This document shows positions 45,208-53,550 of a stretch of 64,000 nucleotides of DNA, one piece after another. Below the pieces are notes generated by a model. It made no database searches. It saw only the letters and a list, made by a program, of their open reading frames with translations, and was not told where the DNA came from. Position numbers and translations under genes: made by a program. Within the stretch, counting starts at the first letter, position 1. Each line of letters starts with the position of its first letter. Origin of the DNA: Erythrobacteraceae bacterium CFH 75059 (GTDB lineage: Bacteria; Pseudomonadota; Alphaproteobacteria; Sphingomonadales; Sphingomonadaceae); assembly GCA_004331795.1 (NCBI GenBank), contig SJSR01000002.1, forward strand, positions 1 through 64,000. Direction: 5' to 3'.

Positions 45208-45825
45208 ATGGACCGCAGGCGCAGCAGACAGAAGCCACGGCCGCTGACCGCCGCGCGTCTCGACGAACTGGCGCTGGCCTATGTGGCGCGGTTCGCCACC
45301 AGCACGGGCAAGCTGGAAACCTATCTGCGCCGCAAGCTGCGCGAGCGCGGCTGGGATGCGGAGGGGAGTGCCGGCGGCGGCATTCCGGATGACGGCGATG
45401 CGGCCGTGCAGGCCATCGTGCAGCGGTTCGTCGCGGCCGGATACGTGGATGACGCCGCCTTCGCGCAGGGACGGGCCCGCGCGCTCGCACAGCGCGGGTA
45501 TGGGGCGCGCCGGGTCGATGCGGCGCTGCGCGCGGCGGGGATCGACGCGCCGCTGCGAACCCGCAGCGGACCTTCGCCCCGGCAGCAGCGGGAAGCCGTG
45601 CTCGCCCTGGCTCGCCGCCGCCGCATCGGCCCCTTTGCCGACGCCTCCCACATCGGAGCGAGCGATCCGGCCGCGCGGCAGAAGGCGCTTGCCATGCTGC
45701 TGCGCGCGGGTCACGAACCGGACATGGCCCGGGCGGTGCTCGCGCTGCGCACGCCGCAGGAGGCGGACGCATGGCTCGCGGACACGGACCAAGACCGGCA
45801 CGAGGACGGAGGAAAAGGCTGGTGA
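45208..45825 (+). CDS. recX: Regulatory protein RecX
   Basis: A 205-residue modulator that binds RecA filaments and limits or reverses their growth. The protein is Arg/Ala-rich, with three-helix RecX repeats: ALAYVARFATSTGKLETYLRRKLRERGW, VQRFVAAGYVDDAAFAQGRARALAQRGYG and the C-terminal LARRRRIGPF segment. recA is not adjacent. The ATG at 45208 is preferred over a non-conserved extension to 45130. The stop overlaps the GTG of the next gene (GTGA). Confidence 0.87.
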   Translation: MDRRRSRQKPRPLTAARLDELALAYVARFATSTGKLETYLRRKLRERGWDAEGSAGGGIPDDGDAAVQAIVQRFVAAGYVDDAAFAQGRARALAQRGYGARRVDAALRAAGIDAPLRTRSGPSPRQQREAVLALARRRRIGPFADASHIGASDPAARQKALAMLLRAGHEPDMARAVLALRTPQEADAWLADTDQDRHEDGGKGW

Positions 45826-46322
45826 GAACTTGGCACATCCTAGCGGTCGCCGCGGCGACACTGGCGCTGCCGTCATGCTATTCGCAAGCGGCTGAGTCGC
45901 AGGCCCCGGCAACCGGTGTCGCCGCGCCGCAAGCGTCCCGCCATCCGCTCAGCGGGCTCGAGGTGGTGCCGCTGACCGTCACCAGCGCCACCGGCACGCA
46001 CCGCTTCCGGGTGGAAGTCGCCCGCACGCCGGCGCAGCAGCAGCGCGGACTGATGGAGCGCACTTCGCTGGCGCCGGACGAGGGCATGATCTTCCCCTAC
46101 AATCCGCCGGCGATGCAGAGCTTCTGGATGCGCAACACGCCGCTGTCGCTCGACATCATCTTCATCGGGCCGGACGGGCGCATCATCAACATCGCCGCGC
46201 AGACGCAGCCGCTCAGCGACACGCCCGTGCTCTCGGATGCGCCGGCTAGCTTGGTGCTCGAAATCCGGGGCGGGCGGGCTGCGGAACTGGGCATCCGGCC
46301 GGGCGACCGGGTGGAGTGGTAA
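45822..46322 (+). CDS. DUF192 family exported protein
   Basis: A 166-residue protein with an N-terminal export signal (HILAVAAATLALPSC, possible lipobox LPSC) and a DUF192 domain (RFRVEVARTPAQQQRGLMERTSL, FWMRNTPLSLDIIFI, VLEIRGGRAAELGIRPGD). DUF192 proteins are small, conserved and of unknown role. The GTG at 45822 overlaps the recX stop, and GAGGAAAAG lies upstream. It is therefore in a likely recX-DUF192 operon. Confidence 0.85.
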   Translation: MRTWHILAVAAATLALPSCYSQAAESQAPATGVAAPQASRHPLSGLEVVPLTVTSATGTHRFRVEVARTPAQQQRGLMERTSLAPDEGMIFPYNPPAMQSFWMRNTPLSLDIIFIGPDGRIINIAAQTQPLSDTPVLSDAPASLVLEIRGGRAAELGIRPGDRVEW

Positions 46323-46431
46323 AGACGGCGGGCATGGCTGCGACCGAGCCGGGCGCAGCATGCGCGGGTGCCCTCTGCGCGGTGCACAGGCTTCTTTCCC
46401 GGCCGCGGGCTTTCGGCTAACGGCTGCCCGC

Positions 46432-46845
46432 ATGAGCGTATTGGCCAAGATCTTCACCTGGTGGAACGGCGCCACCATCGGCACCGACCTGTTCACGCGC
46501 CGACGCGGCGAAAAGGTGGGCACGGACGCGCAGGGGAACGTCTACTACCGCGAGAAACGCCGCGGCAAGGGCGCCGGGCGCGAACGCCGGTGGGTCATCT
46601 ACGAAGGCGCCAACGATGCGAGCCGCGTGCCGCCGGAATGGCATGGCTGGCTGCATGGGGCCTTCGACGACGTGCCGGAAAGCCACCTTCCCCCGGCGCG
46701 CATCTGGGAAGCGGACTATTCCCCCAACGCGACCGGCACGGCCGCCGCCTACCGCCCGCAGGGAGCGCTGGAGCGGGGTGGCCGCCGACCGCGAACCTCG
46801 GGCGACTATGACGCCTGGTCCCCCGACAGCGACGCGGCGGCATGA
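46432..46845 (+). CDS. NDUFA12-like (17.2 kDa) complex I accessory subunit
   Basis: A 137-residue homologue of the NDUFA12/B17.2 accessory subunit of NADH:ubiquinone oxidoreductase, kept in alphaproteobacteria and mitochondria. Landmarks are FTWWNGATIGTDLFTRRRGEKVGTD, YREKR, RRWVIYEGANDASRVPPEWHGWLHG and the C-terminal YRP. It is thought to sit on the peripheral arm of complex I. The main nuo genes are elsewhere. Its stop overlaps the next ATG (ATGA), coupling it to the DUF2155 gene as is usual in this group. Confidence 0.9.
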   Translation: MSVLAKIFTWWNGATIGTDLFTRRRGEKVGTDAQGNVYYREKRRGKGAGRERRWVIYEGANDASRVPPEWHGWLHGAFDDVPESHLPPARIWEADYSPNATGTAAAYRPQGALERGGRRPRTSGDYDAWSPDSDAAA

Positions 46846-47432
46846 CAGGCCTCGGCCCGGCACGCGCGGGCGGAGCGCTCATGGCCGCGACGCTGCTTGC
46901 CGTATCCGGCTGTTCGGACGCGTCACCGCCATCGCCGCGCGCCGCCGAGACGCAGCTGCCTCCCGAACTCGCGCAGGCGCCCGCCGAGCCACCGGTCACG
47001 GCCGAAGACGCGCCCGGCACGCCGATGGCCGAGCGGGTGGCCACCATCGGCGTGCTGAACAAGCGCAACAATCTGTCGCAGGATCTCGAGATGCGGCCGG
47101 GCGAGACGCGGCGGATCGGCGACCTCGTCGTGCGTCTTTCCGCCTGCGAGCGGACGGCGCCTTGGGAAGTGCCGCCCGAGACGGGTGCCTTCGTTCAGGT
47201 GCAGGTGGCCGAGCGGCGAGGCGGCGGCGCGGAGAGCTGGCGGCAGATCTTCTCGGGCTGGCTGTTCAAGAACTCGCCCTCGCTCAACGTGGTCGAACAC
47301 CCCATCTACGATGTCTGGGTCAAGAACTGCGCGATGAGCTTCCCGGGAGACGAGGCGCCGGCGGGTACCGCGCCCGCCGCATCGCCGTCACCGGCGCCGT
47401 CTCCGACCCGGTCTCCTGCGCCCACTGCCTGA
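46842..47432 (+). CDS. DUF2155 exported lipoprotein
   Basis: A 196-residue protein with an N-terminal type II signal (LMAATLLAVSGCS) and a DUF2155 domain (ATIGVLNKRNNLSQDLEMRPGETRRIGDLVVRLSACERTAPWE, WLFKNSPSLNVVEHPIYDVWVKNC). The two cysteines in the domain could form a disulphide. Function unknown; it almost always follows the NDUFA12 gene in alphaproteobacteria. The C-terminal Pro/Ser/Ala tail overlaps the convergent aat gene by 127 nt. Confidence 0.85.
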   Translation: MTGLGPARAGGALMAATLLAVSGCSDASPPSPRAAETQLPPELAQAPAEPPVTAEDAPGTPMAERVATIGVLNKRNNLSQDLEMRPGETRRIGDLVVRLSACERTAPWEVPPETGAFVQVQVAERRGGGAESWRQIFSGWLFKNSPSLNVVEHPIYDVWVKNCAMSFPGDEAPAGTAPAASPSPAPSPTRSPAPTA

Positions 47433-48058
47433 AACCACGCCACCGCATCGGCGATCGTCATCGCAGGCGTGCCGCGCGCCGCCCTGACCCGGCGCAGGTA
47501 TTCGGCCTGGTCGATCGGGACCGCGCCCATGCTGGCAAGATGCCCGGTCATGAACTGGCAGTCGAGCAGGCAGAACTCCGCGCGGCGCATCGCCGCGACC
47601 AGCCAGGCGAGCGCAACCTTGGAGGCGTTGTCCGCGCGGCTGAACATGCTTTCGCCGCAGAACACCCGGTCGAACGCCACACCGTACAGCCCGCCGACCA
47701 GTTCACCCTCCTGCCAGCACTCGATCGAGTGGGCATGCCCGGCCTTGTGAAGCGCGACATAGCTTGCCTCGATCCGTCGGCTGATCCAGCTGTCGGGCTG
47801 ATCGGGCCGGGGTTCCGCGCAGCGGGCGATGACCTGTTCGAAGGCGGTGTCGCAGGTCACGGCAAAGCGGTCGCGCGCCAGCACCCGGCGCATGGACCGC
47901 CCGAGGTGCAGCCCGTCGAGCGGGATCACCGCCCGTTCGCGCGGCTCGACCCAGAAGATTTCGCTGTCCTCCCGCGCCTCGGCCATCGGAAAGATGCCCG
48001 AGCGGTAGGCGTCGAGCAGCAGACGCGTCGGAATGGGCTTCTGAACGGCAGCGTGCAT
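47306..48058 (-). CDS. aat: Leucyl/phenylalanyl-tRNA-protein transferase
   Basis: It attaches Leu or Phe to proteins with N-terminal Arg or Lys, marking them for ClpAP by the N-end rule. The 250 residues include LLDAYRSGIFPMAE, FWVEPRERAVIPLDGLHLGRSMRRVL, SWISRRIEASYVALHKAGHAHSIECWQEGELVGGLYGVAFDRVFCGESMFS and CQFMTGHLASMGA, all diagnostic. A C-terminal extension of about 40 residues rich in Gly/Asp/Ala follows the family core; this part is antisense to the DUF2155 gene. Confidence 0.95.
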   Translation of the reverse strand: MHAAVQKPIPTRLLLDAYRSGIFPMAEAREDSEIFWVEPRERAVIPLDGLHLGRSMRRVLARDRFAVTCDTAFEQVIARCAEPRPDQPDSWISRRIEASYVALHKAGHAHSIECWQEGELVGGLYGVAFDRVFCGESMFSRADNASKVALAWLVAAMRRAEFCLLDCQFMTGHLASMGAVPIDQAEYLRRVRAARGTPAMTIADAVAWFQAVGAGDRVGDGAGDGDAAGAVPAGASSPGKLIAQFLTQTS

Positions 48059-48170
48059 GGACGCCTTTCACGACGGTGCGGGTGTGCTCAGGCAGCGCAC
48101 ATCGCCGCCATCGGTTCCGCGTCCCGTCGCATCCGGGCACCCGCGCTGACGTGTGGGGCGCTGCGGCCTC

Positions 48171-48198
48171 TTGTCACGTTCGCGCAACATGCCTAAGC
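48171..48198 (+). promoter_or_regulatory. Possible promoter of tRNA-Trp
   Basis: TTGTCA (48171-48176) and a weak -10-like CTAAGC (48193-48198), 16 nt apart, stand at a suitable distance before the mature tRNA 5' end at 48212. This is pattern recognition only. Confidence 0.3.
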
Positions 48199-48211
48199 CC
48201 GCACCGGCTGC

Positions 48212-48287
48212 AGGGGTGTAGCTCAGCTGGTAGAGCATCGGTCTCCAAAACCGAGGGCCACGGGTTCGAATCCTGTCACCCCTGCCA
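48212..48287 (+). tRNA. tRNA-Trp (anticodon CCA)
   Basis: A 76-nt cloverleaf with a 7-bp acceptor stem (AGGGGTG / CACCCCT), D-arm GCTC-AGCTGGTA-GAGC, anticodon loop CTCCAAA with CCA (reads UGG, Trp), T-arm with TTCGAAT, discriminator G and an encoded 3' CCA. tRNA-Trp before secE-nusG-rplKA is the common bacterial order. Confidence 0.97.
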
Positions 48288-48810
48288 TTCCTCCCGCCAT
48301 GACCGAGGCGCCGGGCCGTGCTTCGGACGCCCTTCAAACCGAGGCGGTGCAGGCTCTGGCTGAGGTTCCCCCTCACGAACCCGGTAATCAGGGCCGCTTG
48401 CGCTCGACCGGCCACGTGTGGTTGCCCGAGCAGGGCCTCTCCGACGACAAGGCACGCATGTCGCGGTGCCGCGCCACAGCTGCGCTTCCTGCCGCGTTAA
48501 AGGCTTGGTGCAGCGCGATCAGGGAAGCATTCACCGGCCAGCAAAGAGCGGCGGTGCTCGGCTGGCGCGGGTATCCTACACGGCTTTTGGAGCCTGACCC
48601 TCTGGCCCGTCGAGATCCACAAACCAGCAGAAGGTGCCGATCGGCGGAAGCAAATGGTCTCGCCAGACGGGCGGCCCGTCATCCGCCCCAATTCGGCACA
48701 CCTCAACCGAAGCATGCATGATCGGTTGACGAGTGGTCAAAGCAGGAGGAACTTTGCGGCGAGTGGAGTGTTTCTGTCGTTGAGTCGAGGCACTAGCGAG
48801 GGAGCGTACC
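48288..48810 (+). other. Gene-poor region after tRNA-Trp, possible relic
   Basis: This 523-nt stretch has no convincing gene. Base and codon use are less GC-biased than the flanks. A 47-residue minus-strand frame (48719-48576) reads like protein (VWRDHLLPP, TFCWFVDLDGPEG) but has no ribosome-binding site. No integrase, no repeat of the tRNA 3' end and no terminator were seen. It could be a decayed gene or insertion next to the tRNA. Confidence 0.35.
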
Positions 48811-48960
48811 ATGGCCACCTACACCATTCGAAGCAGCCAGCCTGATCCGTGGATCGTTCCGCGTCCGTATTGCGACCCCTCGATCCGGCGGCAGACCTAC
48901 GGTCGGATCCAGCCGATGGAGCAGCCGGGTTTCTGGCGGCGGGTGCTTGGCCGCGCGTGA
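48811..48960 (+). CDS. Small conserved-looking protein of 49 residues
   Basis: ATG at 48811 follows GAGGGAG by 7 nt and opens a 49-codon frame: it starts MATYTIRSSQPDPWIVPRPY and ends FWRRVLGRA. The Trp/Pro/Arg/Tyr-rich composition, the good ribosome-binding site and strong third-position GC bias suggest a real small gene. It appears soluble. I do not recognise a named family. Confidence 0.6.
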   Translation: MATYTIRSSQPDPWIVPRPYCDPSIRRQTYGRIQPMEQPGFWRRVLGRA

Positions 48961-49237
48961 GACGGTGCGCGGGCGGGCGTTCTTCCGGGTGACGCGCTGC
49001 GCCTGCGGCTGACGTGCATCAACCTGTTATCGCGTCCGGCCGTGGCGGCAATACGGATAGCGAGGCGGAACGGCGCTCTTGCGCATCCGGCCGGGTTGGC
49101 ATAGGGGCGGATGTGCTGCCTGCGGGCGGCGCCCACCCGAGCAGCGTGCCCGCCGCCGACCATCAGGTCCTGACGGTTGGCCGATGGCTCGCGCGGCTGC
49201 GGCCGCGTACCCGCCACCCAGATTTCTGCCGAGGACC

Positions 49238-49432
49238 ATGGCCAAGACTTCTCCCGCCGAATTCATCAACCAGGTGCGGACCGAAGCCCGCAAGGTGGTG
49301 TGGCCCACGCGCGAGGAAACCGTGCGCCGGGCGATCTTCGTGTTTATCATGACGCTGATCCTTTCCCTGTTCTTCCTCGGCGTGGACTCGGCCTTCGGCG
49401 CAGTGGTGCGTTGGCTTCTCTCACTGATCTGA
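49238..49432 (+). CDS. secE: Preprotein translocase subunit SecE
   Basis: The 64-residue single-span clamp subunit of the SecYEG channel. An amphipathic helix with the conserved FINQVRTEARKVVWPTREET precedes one membrane helix (AIFVFIMTLILSLFFLGVDSAF). The ATG at 49238 follows GAGGA. It precedes nusG, as in most bacteria. Confidence 0.96.
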   Translation: MAKTSPAEFINQVRTEARKVVWPTREETVRRAIFVFIMTLILSLFFLGVDSAFGAVVRWLLSLI

Positions 49433-49490
49433 GCGCAGGGACGAGGCTCCCGCGCCGGCATCGGGCATCGACAGGAACACGGAACACCTC

Positions 49491-50027
49491 ATGGCACGCT
49501 GGTACATCATTCACGCTTACTCCGGTTTCGAGAACAAGGTCCGCGACTCAATTCTAGCCGAGGCTGCCCGTCTGGGGCTGTCGGACGGTGTGGAGCAGGT
49601 CGAGGTGCCGACCGAGACCGTGACGGAGGTGAAGCGCGGCAAGAAGGTGCAGAGCGAGCGCAAGTTCATGCCGGGCTACGTGCTGGCCAAGCTCAACATG
49701 ACCGACGACATCTACCATCTGGTCAAGAACACGCCCAAAGTCACCGGCTTCCTCGGTTCCAACAACAAGCCCCAGCCGATCTCCGAACGGGAAGCCGCGC
49801 GCTATTTCGGCGGAATGGAGGAGGCAAAGGCCGCGCCCAAGAAGCAGGTCAGCGTGCCGTACGAGATCGGCGACCAGGTCAAGGTGCTCGACGGGCCGTT
49901 CCAATCCTTCAACGGGGTGGTCGAGGAGCTCGACTTCGACAAGCAGCGGGTCAAGGTGTCCGTGTCGATCTTCGGGCGCGCGACGCCGTTCGACCTCGAC
50001 TTCGAGCAGGTTGAACTCGTCAAGTAA
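49491..50027 (+). CDS. nusG: Transcription termination/antitermination factor NusG
   Basis: A 178-residue RNA polymerase-binding factor linking transcription to Rho, S10 and pausing control. The NGN domain starts RWYIIHAYSGFENKVRDSI, with KFMPGYVLAKLNM; the C-terminal KOW domain is YEIGDQVKVLDGPFQSFNGVVEELD. It lies 58 nt after secE. Unusually, a Kef-type antiporter gene separates it from rplK. Confidence 0.97.
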   Translation: MARWYIIHAYSGFENKVRDSILAEAARLGLSDGVEQVEVPTETVTEVKRGKKVQSERKFMPGYVLAKLNMTDDIYHLVKNTPKVTGFLGSNNKPQPISEREAARYFGGMEEAKAAPKKQVSVPYEIGDQVKVLDGPFQSFNGVVEELDFDKQRVKVSVSIFGRATPFDLDFEQVELVK

Positions 50028-50154
50028 GCGGCCCGCCCCTGGCGCGGCCTTCCGGACCGGAATTCCGCATCCCGCGGGTGGCGCGCGCGCCTGACTGCGG
50101 GCATGGTGGGGCGGCGGCCGGCCGGTGTGCCCGCCGGTCCGAGCGGGAGATCCG

Positions 50155-51861
50155 ATGGCCGAGCTTGTCACCCACTCGCTGTTCTCGGAAATATCGGCCC
50201 TGCTCATTCTGGCCGGAGTGGTCGGGCTGATCGGGCACCTCCTGCGCCAGCCGCTCGTGGTCAGCTACATCGTGGTCGGCATCATCGCCGGTCCCTCGCT
50301 GCTCAACCTGGTCCAGTCGGAAGGGCCGCTCGAACTGCTGTCGGACCTCGGCATCGCGGTGCTGCTGTTCCTCGTCGGGCTGAAGATGGACTACCGGCTG
50401 ATCCGGTCGCTCGGCTTTGTCTCGCTGACCACCGGCCTCGGCCAGGTGGTGTTCACCTCCGTCTTCGGCTTCCTCATCGGTCTCGCCCTGGGCCTCGGCG
50501 TCGTGCCGAGCCTCTACATCGCGGTCGCGCTGACCTTTTCGAGCACCATCATCATCGTCAAGCTGCTCACCGACAAGCGCGAACTCGACTCGCTGCACGG
50601 GCGGGTCGCGCTCGGCTTCCTCATCGTGCAGGACATCGTCGTGGTGCTGTCGATGGTGGCGCTGTCGACCCTCGTGATCGGCAGCACCGTTACCGGCAGC
50701 GACACGACCGTCGCCGGTGCGCTGGCGGCGGCGGCGTCGATGGCGGGGCTGGTGGTGCTGATCATCCGCTACGCGGCGCGGCCGCTGACTCGGCGCCTGG
50801 CCGAAAACCAGGAACTGCTGATCCTGTTCTCGCTTGGCCTTGCCGCGCTGTTCGCTGCCATCGGCGAGTATCTGGGCCTCGGCATCGAACTCGGCGGGCT
50901 GTTTGCCGGCGTCGCCTTGGCCTCGACGCCCTATCGCGACTCCATCGCTTCGCGCATGGCGCCGCTGCGCGACTTCCTGCTGCTGTTTTTCTTCCTCCAT
51001 CTCGGTTCGCAGCTCGATCTCGAGGTGCTGGGCGCCAATGTGCCTGCTGCGCTGGTGTTCTCCCTCTTCGTGCTGATCGGCAATCCGCTGATCGTGATCG
51101 TCATCATGGGGCTGATGGGCTACCGCAAGCGCACCGGCTTCCTCGCCGGGCTGACGGTCGCGCAGATCAGCGAGTTCTCGCTCATCTTCATCGGCATGGG
51201 CGTCGCGCTCGGACAGGTGACGGAGGCGGAACTGGGGCTCGTCACCCTGGTCGGGCTGATCACCATCGCCGCCTCCACCTACATGATCACGTTCTCGCAC
51301 CGGCTGTATCCGCTGTTCGAGCCGCTGCTCGGCTGGGCGGAGCGGGCACGGCCGAAGCGCGAGGAGGCGGACGAGCAGCGCGACCGGCCCGCGCCGCCCA
51401 AGGTGCTGCTCCTCGGGCTGTCGAAGCTCGGCGGGGCGCTCGCCCGCCGGCTCCAGGCCGCAAACGTGCCGCTGCTGGCCGTCGATTTCGACCCGGGCGT
51501 GGTGGAGACGTGGCAACGGCTGGGGCTGAACGCCGTCTACGGCGACGCGACCGACCCGGACTTCCTGTGCGAGCTGCCGCTCCAGCATGCCCGCTGGGTC
51601 ATCTCGACCTTCGCGCATCACGGGCCGAGCATGACGAGCCACGATCCGCGCCAGACCCTCATCAACACGCTGAAGGCGGAAGGGTTCGGCGGGCGCGTCG
51701 CCATTGCCGTCTACAACCACGATGCGAAGACCGACATGAAGGCGGCCGGCGCCGACATCATCCTGCAACCGTTCGAGGATGCGGCGGAGGCCACCATGGC
51801 GCGGGTCATGGCCGAACTGGAGAACGAACAGGAAGAGCCGCCTCAGGCGCAGGCCGTCTGA
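50155..51861 (+). CDS. Kef-type cation:proton antiporter (CPA2) with TrkA-N domain
   Basis: A 568-residue monovalent-cation/proton antiporter. About twelve or thirteen membrane helices (residues 1-390) carry the CPA2 fold, including LFLVGLKMDYRLIRSLG and FSSTIIIVKLLTDKRELDSLHGRVALGFLIVQDIVVV. A cytoplasmic RCK/TrkA-N Rossmann domain follows (about 415-545; KVLLLGLSKLGGALARRL, VDFDPGVVE, VYGDATDP). Such proteins export K+ or Na+ under gating by nucleotides or glutathione adducts. The ATG at 50155 follows GGGAGA. It is inserted between nusG and rplK. Confidence 0.92.
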   Translation: MAELVTHSLFSEISALLILAGVVGLIGHLLRQPLVVSYIVVGIIAGPSLLNLVQSEGPLELLSDLGIAVLLFLVGLKMDYRLIRSLGFVSLTTGLGQVVFTSVFGFLIGLALGLGVVPSLYIAVALTFSSTIIIVKLLTDKRELDSLHGRVALGFLIVQDIVVVLSMVALSTLVIGSTVTGSDTTVAGALAAAASMAGLVVLIIRYAARPLTRRLAENQELLILFSLGLAALFAAIGEYLGLGIELGGLFAGVALASTPYRDSIASRMAPLRDFLLLFFFLHLGSQLDLEVLGANVPAALVFSLFVLIGNPLIVIVIMGLMGYRKRTGFLAGLTVAQISEFSLIFIGMGVALGQVTEAELGLVTLVGLITIAASTYMITFSHRLYPLFEPLLGWAERARPKREEADEQRDRPAPPKVLLLGLSKLGGALARRLQAANVPLLAVDFDPGVVETWQRLGLNAVYGDATDPDFLCELPLQHARWVISTFAHHGPSMTSHDPRQTLINTLKAEGFGGRVAIAVYNHDAKTDMKAAGADIILQPFEDAAEATMARVMAELENEQEEPPQAQAV

Positions 51862-51931
51862 TCCGCGTCGCCACCTCGTCCCGTCCACGGCCTCGCCCGG
51901 ACAGCGGCGGAGCAGAGGCCGCACCCCGCGC

Positions 51932-51959
51932 TTGTGTCCCGCGCCCGATGTGCTATGGG
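51932..51959 (+). promoter_or_regulatory. Possible rplK-rplA promoter
   Basis: TTGTGT (51932-51937) and TATGGG (51954-51959), spaced by 16 nt, lie in the 222-nt gap ahead of rplK, about 125 nt before its ATG. The pattern resembles promoters of ribosomal genes in related bacteria; strength and use are not proven. Confidence 0.35.
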
Positions 51960-52083
51960 GCGCGCCTTCCGAAGACCAACGGAAACCCTTGCGGGAGGCG
52001 CTGCGCACGCGCGCCGCTTGCACCGCTTACCATGAGCCGGGCCGCGCCTGCGGCCGGGCGACATTGAGAAAGGAGGCCTCATC

Positions 52084-52515
52084 ATGGCCAAGAAGATTAC
52101 TGGCTACATCAAGCTGCAGGTGCCCGCCGGCACCGCCAATCCGTCTCCCCCGATCGGCCCCGCGCTCGGTCAGAGAGGCGTCAACATCATGGAGTTCTGC
52201 AAGGCCTTCAACGCCGCGACGCAGGATCTCGAGAAGAGCGCGCCCATTCCGACGGTCATCACCGTCTATGCGGACCGCTCGTTCTCGTTCGTCACCAAGA
52301 CCCCGCCGGCTTCCTTCTACCTCAAGAAGGCGGCCAACCTGAAGTCCGGGTCCAAGGAACCGGGCAAGGTGTCCGCCGGCACCATCAAGCAGTCCGCCGT
52401 GCGCGAGATCGCCGAGGCCAAGATGGCGGACCTCAACGCCAACGACATCGAACAGGCGATGAAGATCATCGAGGGGTCCGCCCGCTCGATGGGTCTCGAA
52501 GTGGTGGAGGGCTGA
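52084..52515 (+). CDS. rplK: 50S ribosomal protein L11
   Basis: A 143-residue protein of the GTPase-associated centre of the 50S subunit, the target of thiostrepton-type drugs. Signatures are [35 protein letters not shown] and the C-terminal rRNA-binding domain ([25 protein letters not shown]). AAAGGAGGCC lies just before the ATG. It is 2 nt from rplA. Confidence 0.97.
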   Translation: MAKKITGYIKLQVPAGTANPSPPIGPALGQRGVNIMEFCKAFNAATQDLEKSAPIPTVITVYADRSFSFVTKTPPASFYLKKAANLKSGSKEPGKVSAGTIKQSAVREIAEAKMADLNANDIEQAMKIIEGSARSMGLEVVEG

Positions 52516-52517
52516 TC

Positions 52518-53219
52518 ATGGCGAAGATGACCAAGCGGCAGCAAGCCATTGCGGCGAAGATCGACCGCGAGCGGCTGTACACGGTGGACGAGGCGCTTGC
52601 CACGCTGCGCGAACTGGGCGAGCTGACCAAGTTCGACGAGACGATCGAAGTGGCGATGAACCTGGGCGTCGATCCGCGGCACGCCGACCAGATGGTGCGC
52701 GGCATGGTGTCGCTGCCCTCCGGCACCGGCAAGGATGTGCGGGTGGCGGTGTTCGCCCGCGGCGACAACGCGCAGAAGGCGCTGGATGCCGGTGCGGACA
52801 AGGTCGGTGCCGAGGACCTGATGGAGGACATGCAGGCCGGCAATGTCGACTATGACCGGGTCATTGCGACGCCCGACATGATGGGGGTCGTGGGGCGGCT
52901 GGGCAAGCTGCTCGGTCCCAAGGGGCTGATGCCCAATCCCAAGCTCGGCACCGTCACGCCCAACGTTGCGCAGGCGGTCAAGGACGCCAAGGGCGGTCAG
53001 GTCGAGTTCCGCGTCGAGAAGCAGGGCATCATCCACTCCGGCATCGGCAAGATGAGTTTCGCCGACGACGCGCTGAAGGCCAACTTCCGCGCTCTGACCG
53101 ATGCGGTGGTCAAGGCCAAGCCGGCCGGCGCGAAGGGCAAGTATGTGCGCAAGGTGTCGCTCTCTTCGAGCATGGGTCCGGGCCTGAAGCTCGACCTTGC
53201 CGAGGTCGAGGGGGCCTGA
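52518..53219 (+). CDS. rplA: 50S ribosomal protein L1
   Basis: A 233-residue L1-stalk protein involved in E-site tRNA release and often a repressor of its own operon. Signatures are [49 protein letters not shown] and HSGIGKMSF. It follows rplK directly and is followed by a hairpin terminator; rplJ/rplL are not next. Confidence 0.97.
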   Translation: MAKMTKRQQAIAAKIDRERLYTVDEALATLRELGELTKFDETIEVAMNLGVDPRHADQMVRGMVSLPSGTGKDVRVAVFARGDNAQKALDAGADKVGAEDLMEDMQAGNVDYDRVIATPDMMGVVGRLGKLLGPKGLMPNPKLGTVTPNVAQAVKDAKGGQVEFRVEKQGIIHSGIGKMSFADDALKANFRALTDAVVKAKPAGAKGKYVRKVSLSSSMGPGLKLDLAEVEGA

Positions 53220-53230
53220 GCCTCACGCCG

Positions 53231-53265
53231 GAACCCCCCGCGGGATACCACCCGCCGGGGGGTTC
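53231..53265 (+). terminator. Terminator-like hairpin after rplA
   Basis: GAACCCCCCGCGGG (53231-53244) pairs with the sequence at 53251-53265, leaving one bulged C and a 6-nt loop. It lies 11 nt after the rplA stop. The T-tract is weak. Confidence 0.65.
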
Positions 53266-53336
53266 AGGCACCGCGCACCGGAGCCATCGGCGTTCTCGGG
53301 CGTTCCCGTTTTTGCGAACAGTGAGAAAGGTGAGCG

Positions 53337-53513
53337 ATGGGCTGGCTGTGGATGCTGGTGACGGTGCTTGGGGTGGTCCTGCTCGGGGCGGCGATCCTCT
53401 ACGCCTTTCGCGCCAACAAGTCCGCGCCGCCGCGCAACGTGGCTGTGGCGGAGGAAGGCGCGCGGGAGGTGCGCGACGAGCTTGCCGAGGATCAGGCGCG
53501 CCGCGGGGAGTGA
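53337..53513 (+). CDS. Small single-pass membrane protein, unknown function
   Basis: A 58-residue product. One N-terminal membrane helix (GWLWMLVTVLGVVLLGAAIL) is followed by a charged, probably helical tail (EEGAREVRDELAEDQARRGE). The ATG at 53337 follows GAAAGGTGAG. Composition and codon use fit the genome. No family is recognised. Confidence 0.65.
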   Translation: MGWLWMLVTVLGVVLLGAAILYAFRANKSAPPRNVAVAEEGAREVRDELAEDQARRGE

Positions 53514-53550
53514 CAGGTCGGGGAGTGACAGGCCTGCGGTTCGGCCGTGG

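Noticed and set aside
48299-48721. A 140-codon plus-strand frame after tRNA-Trp
   Set aside because: No ribosome-binding site, no protein-like composition (Arg/Ala-rich with scattered Cys/Trp) and no third-position GC bias expected for this genome.
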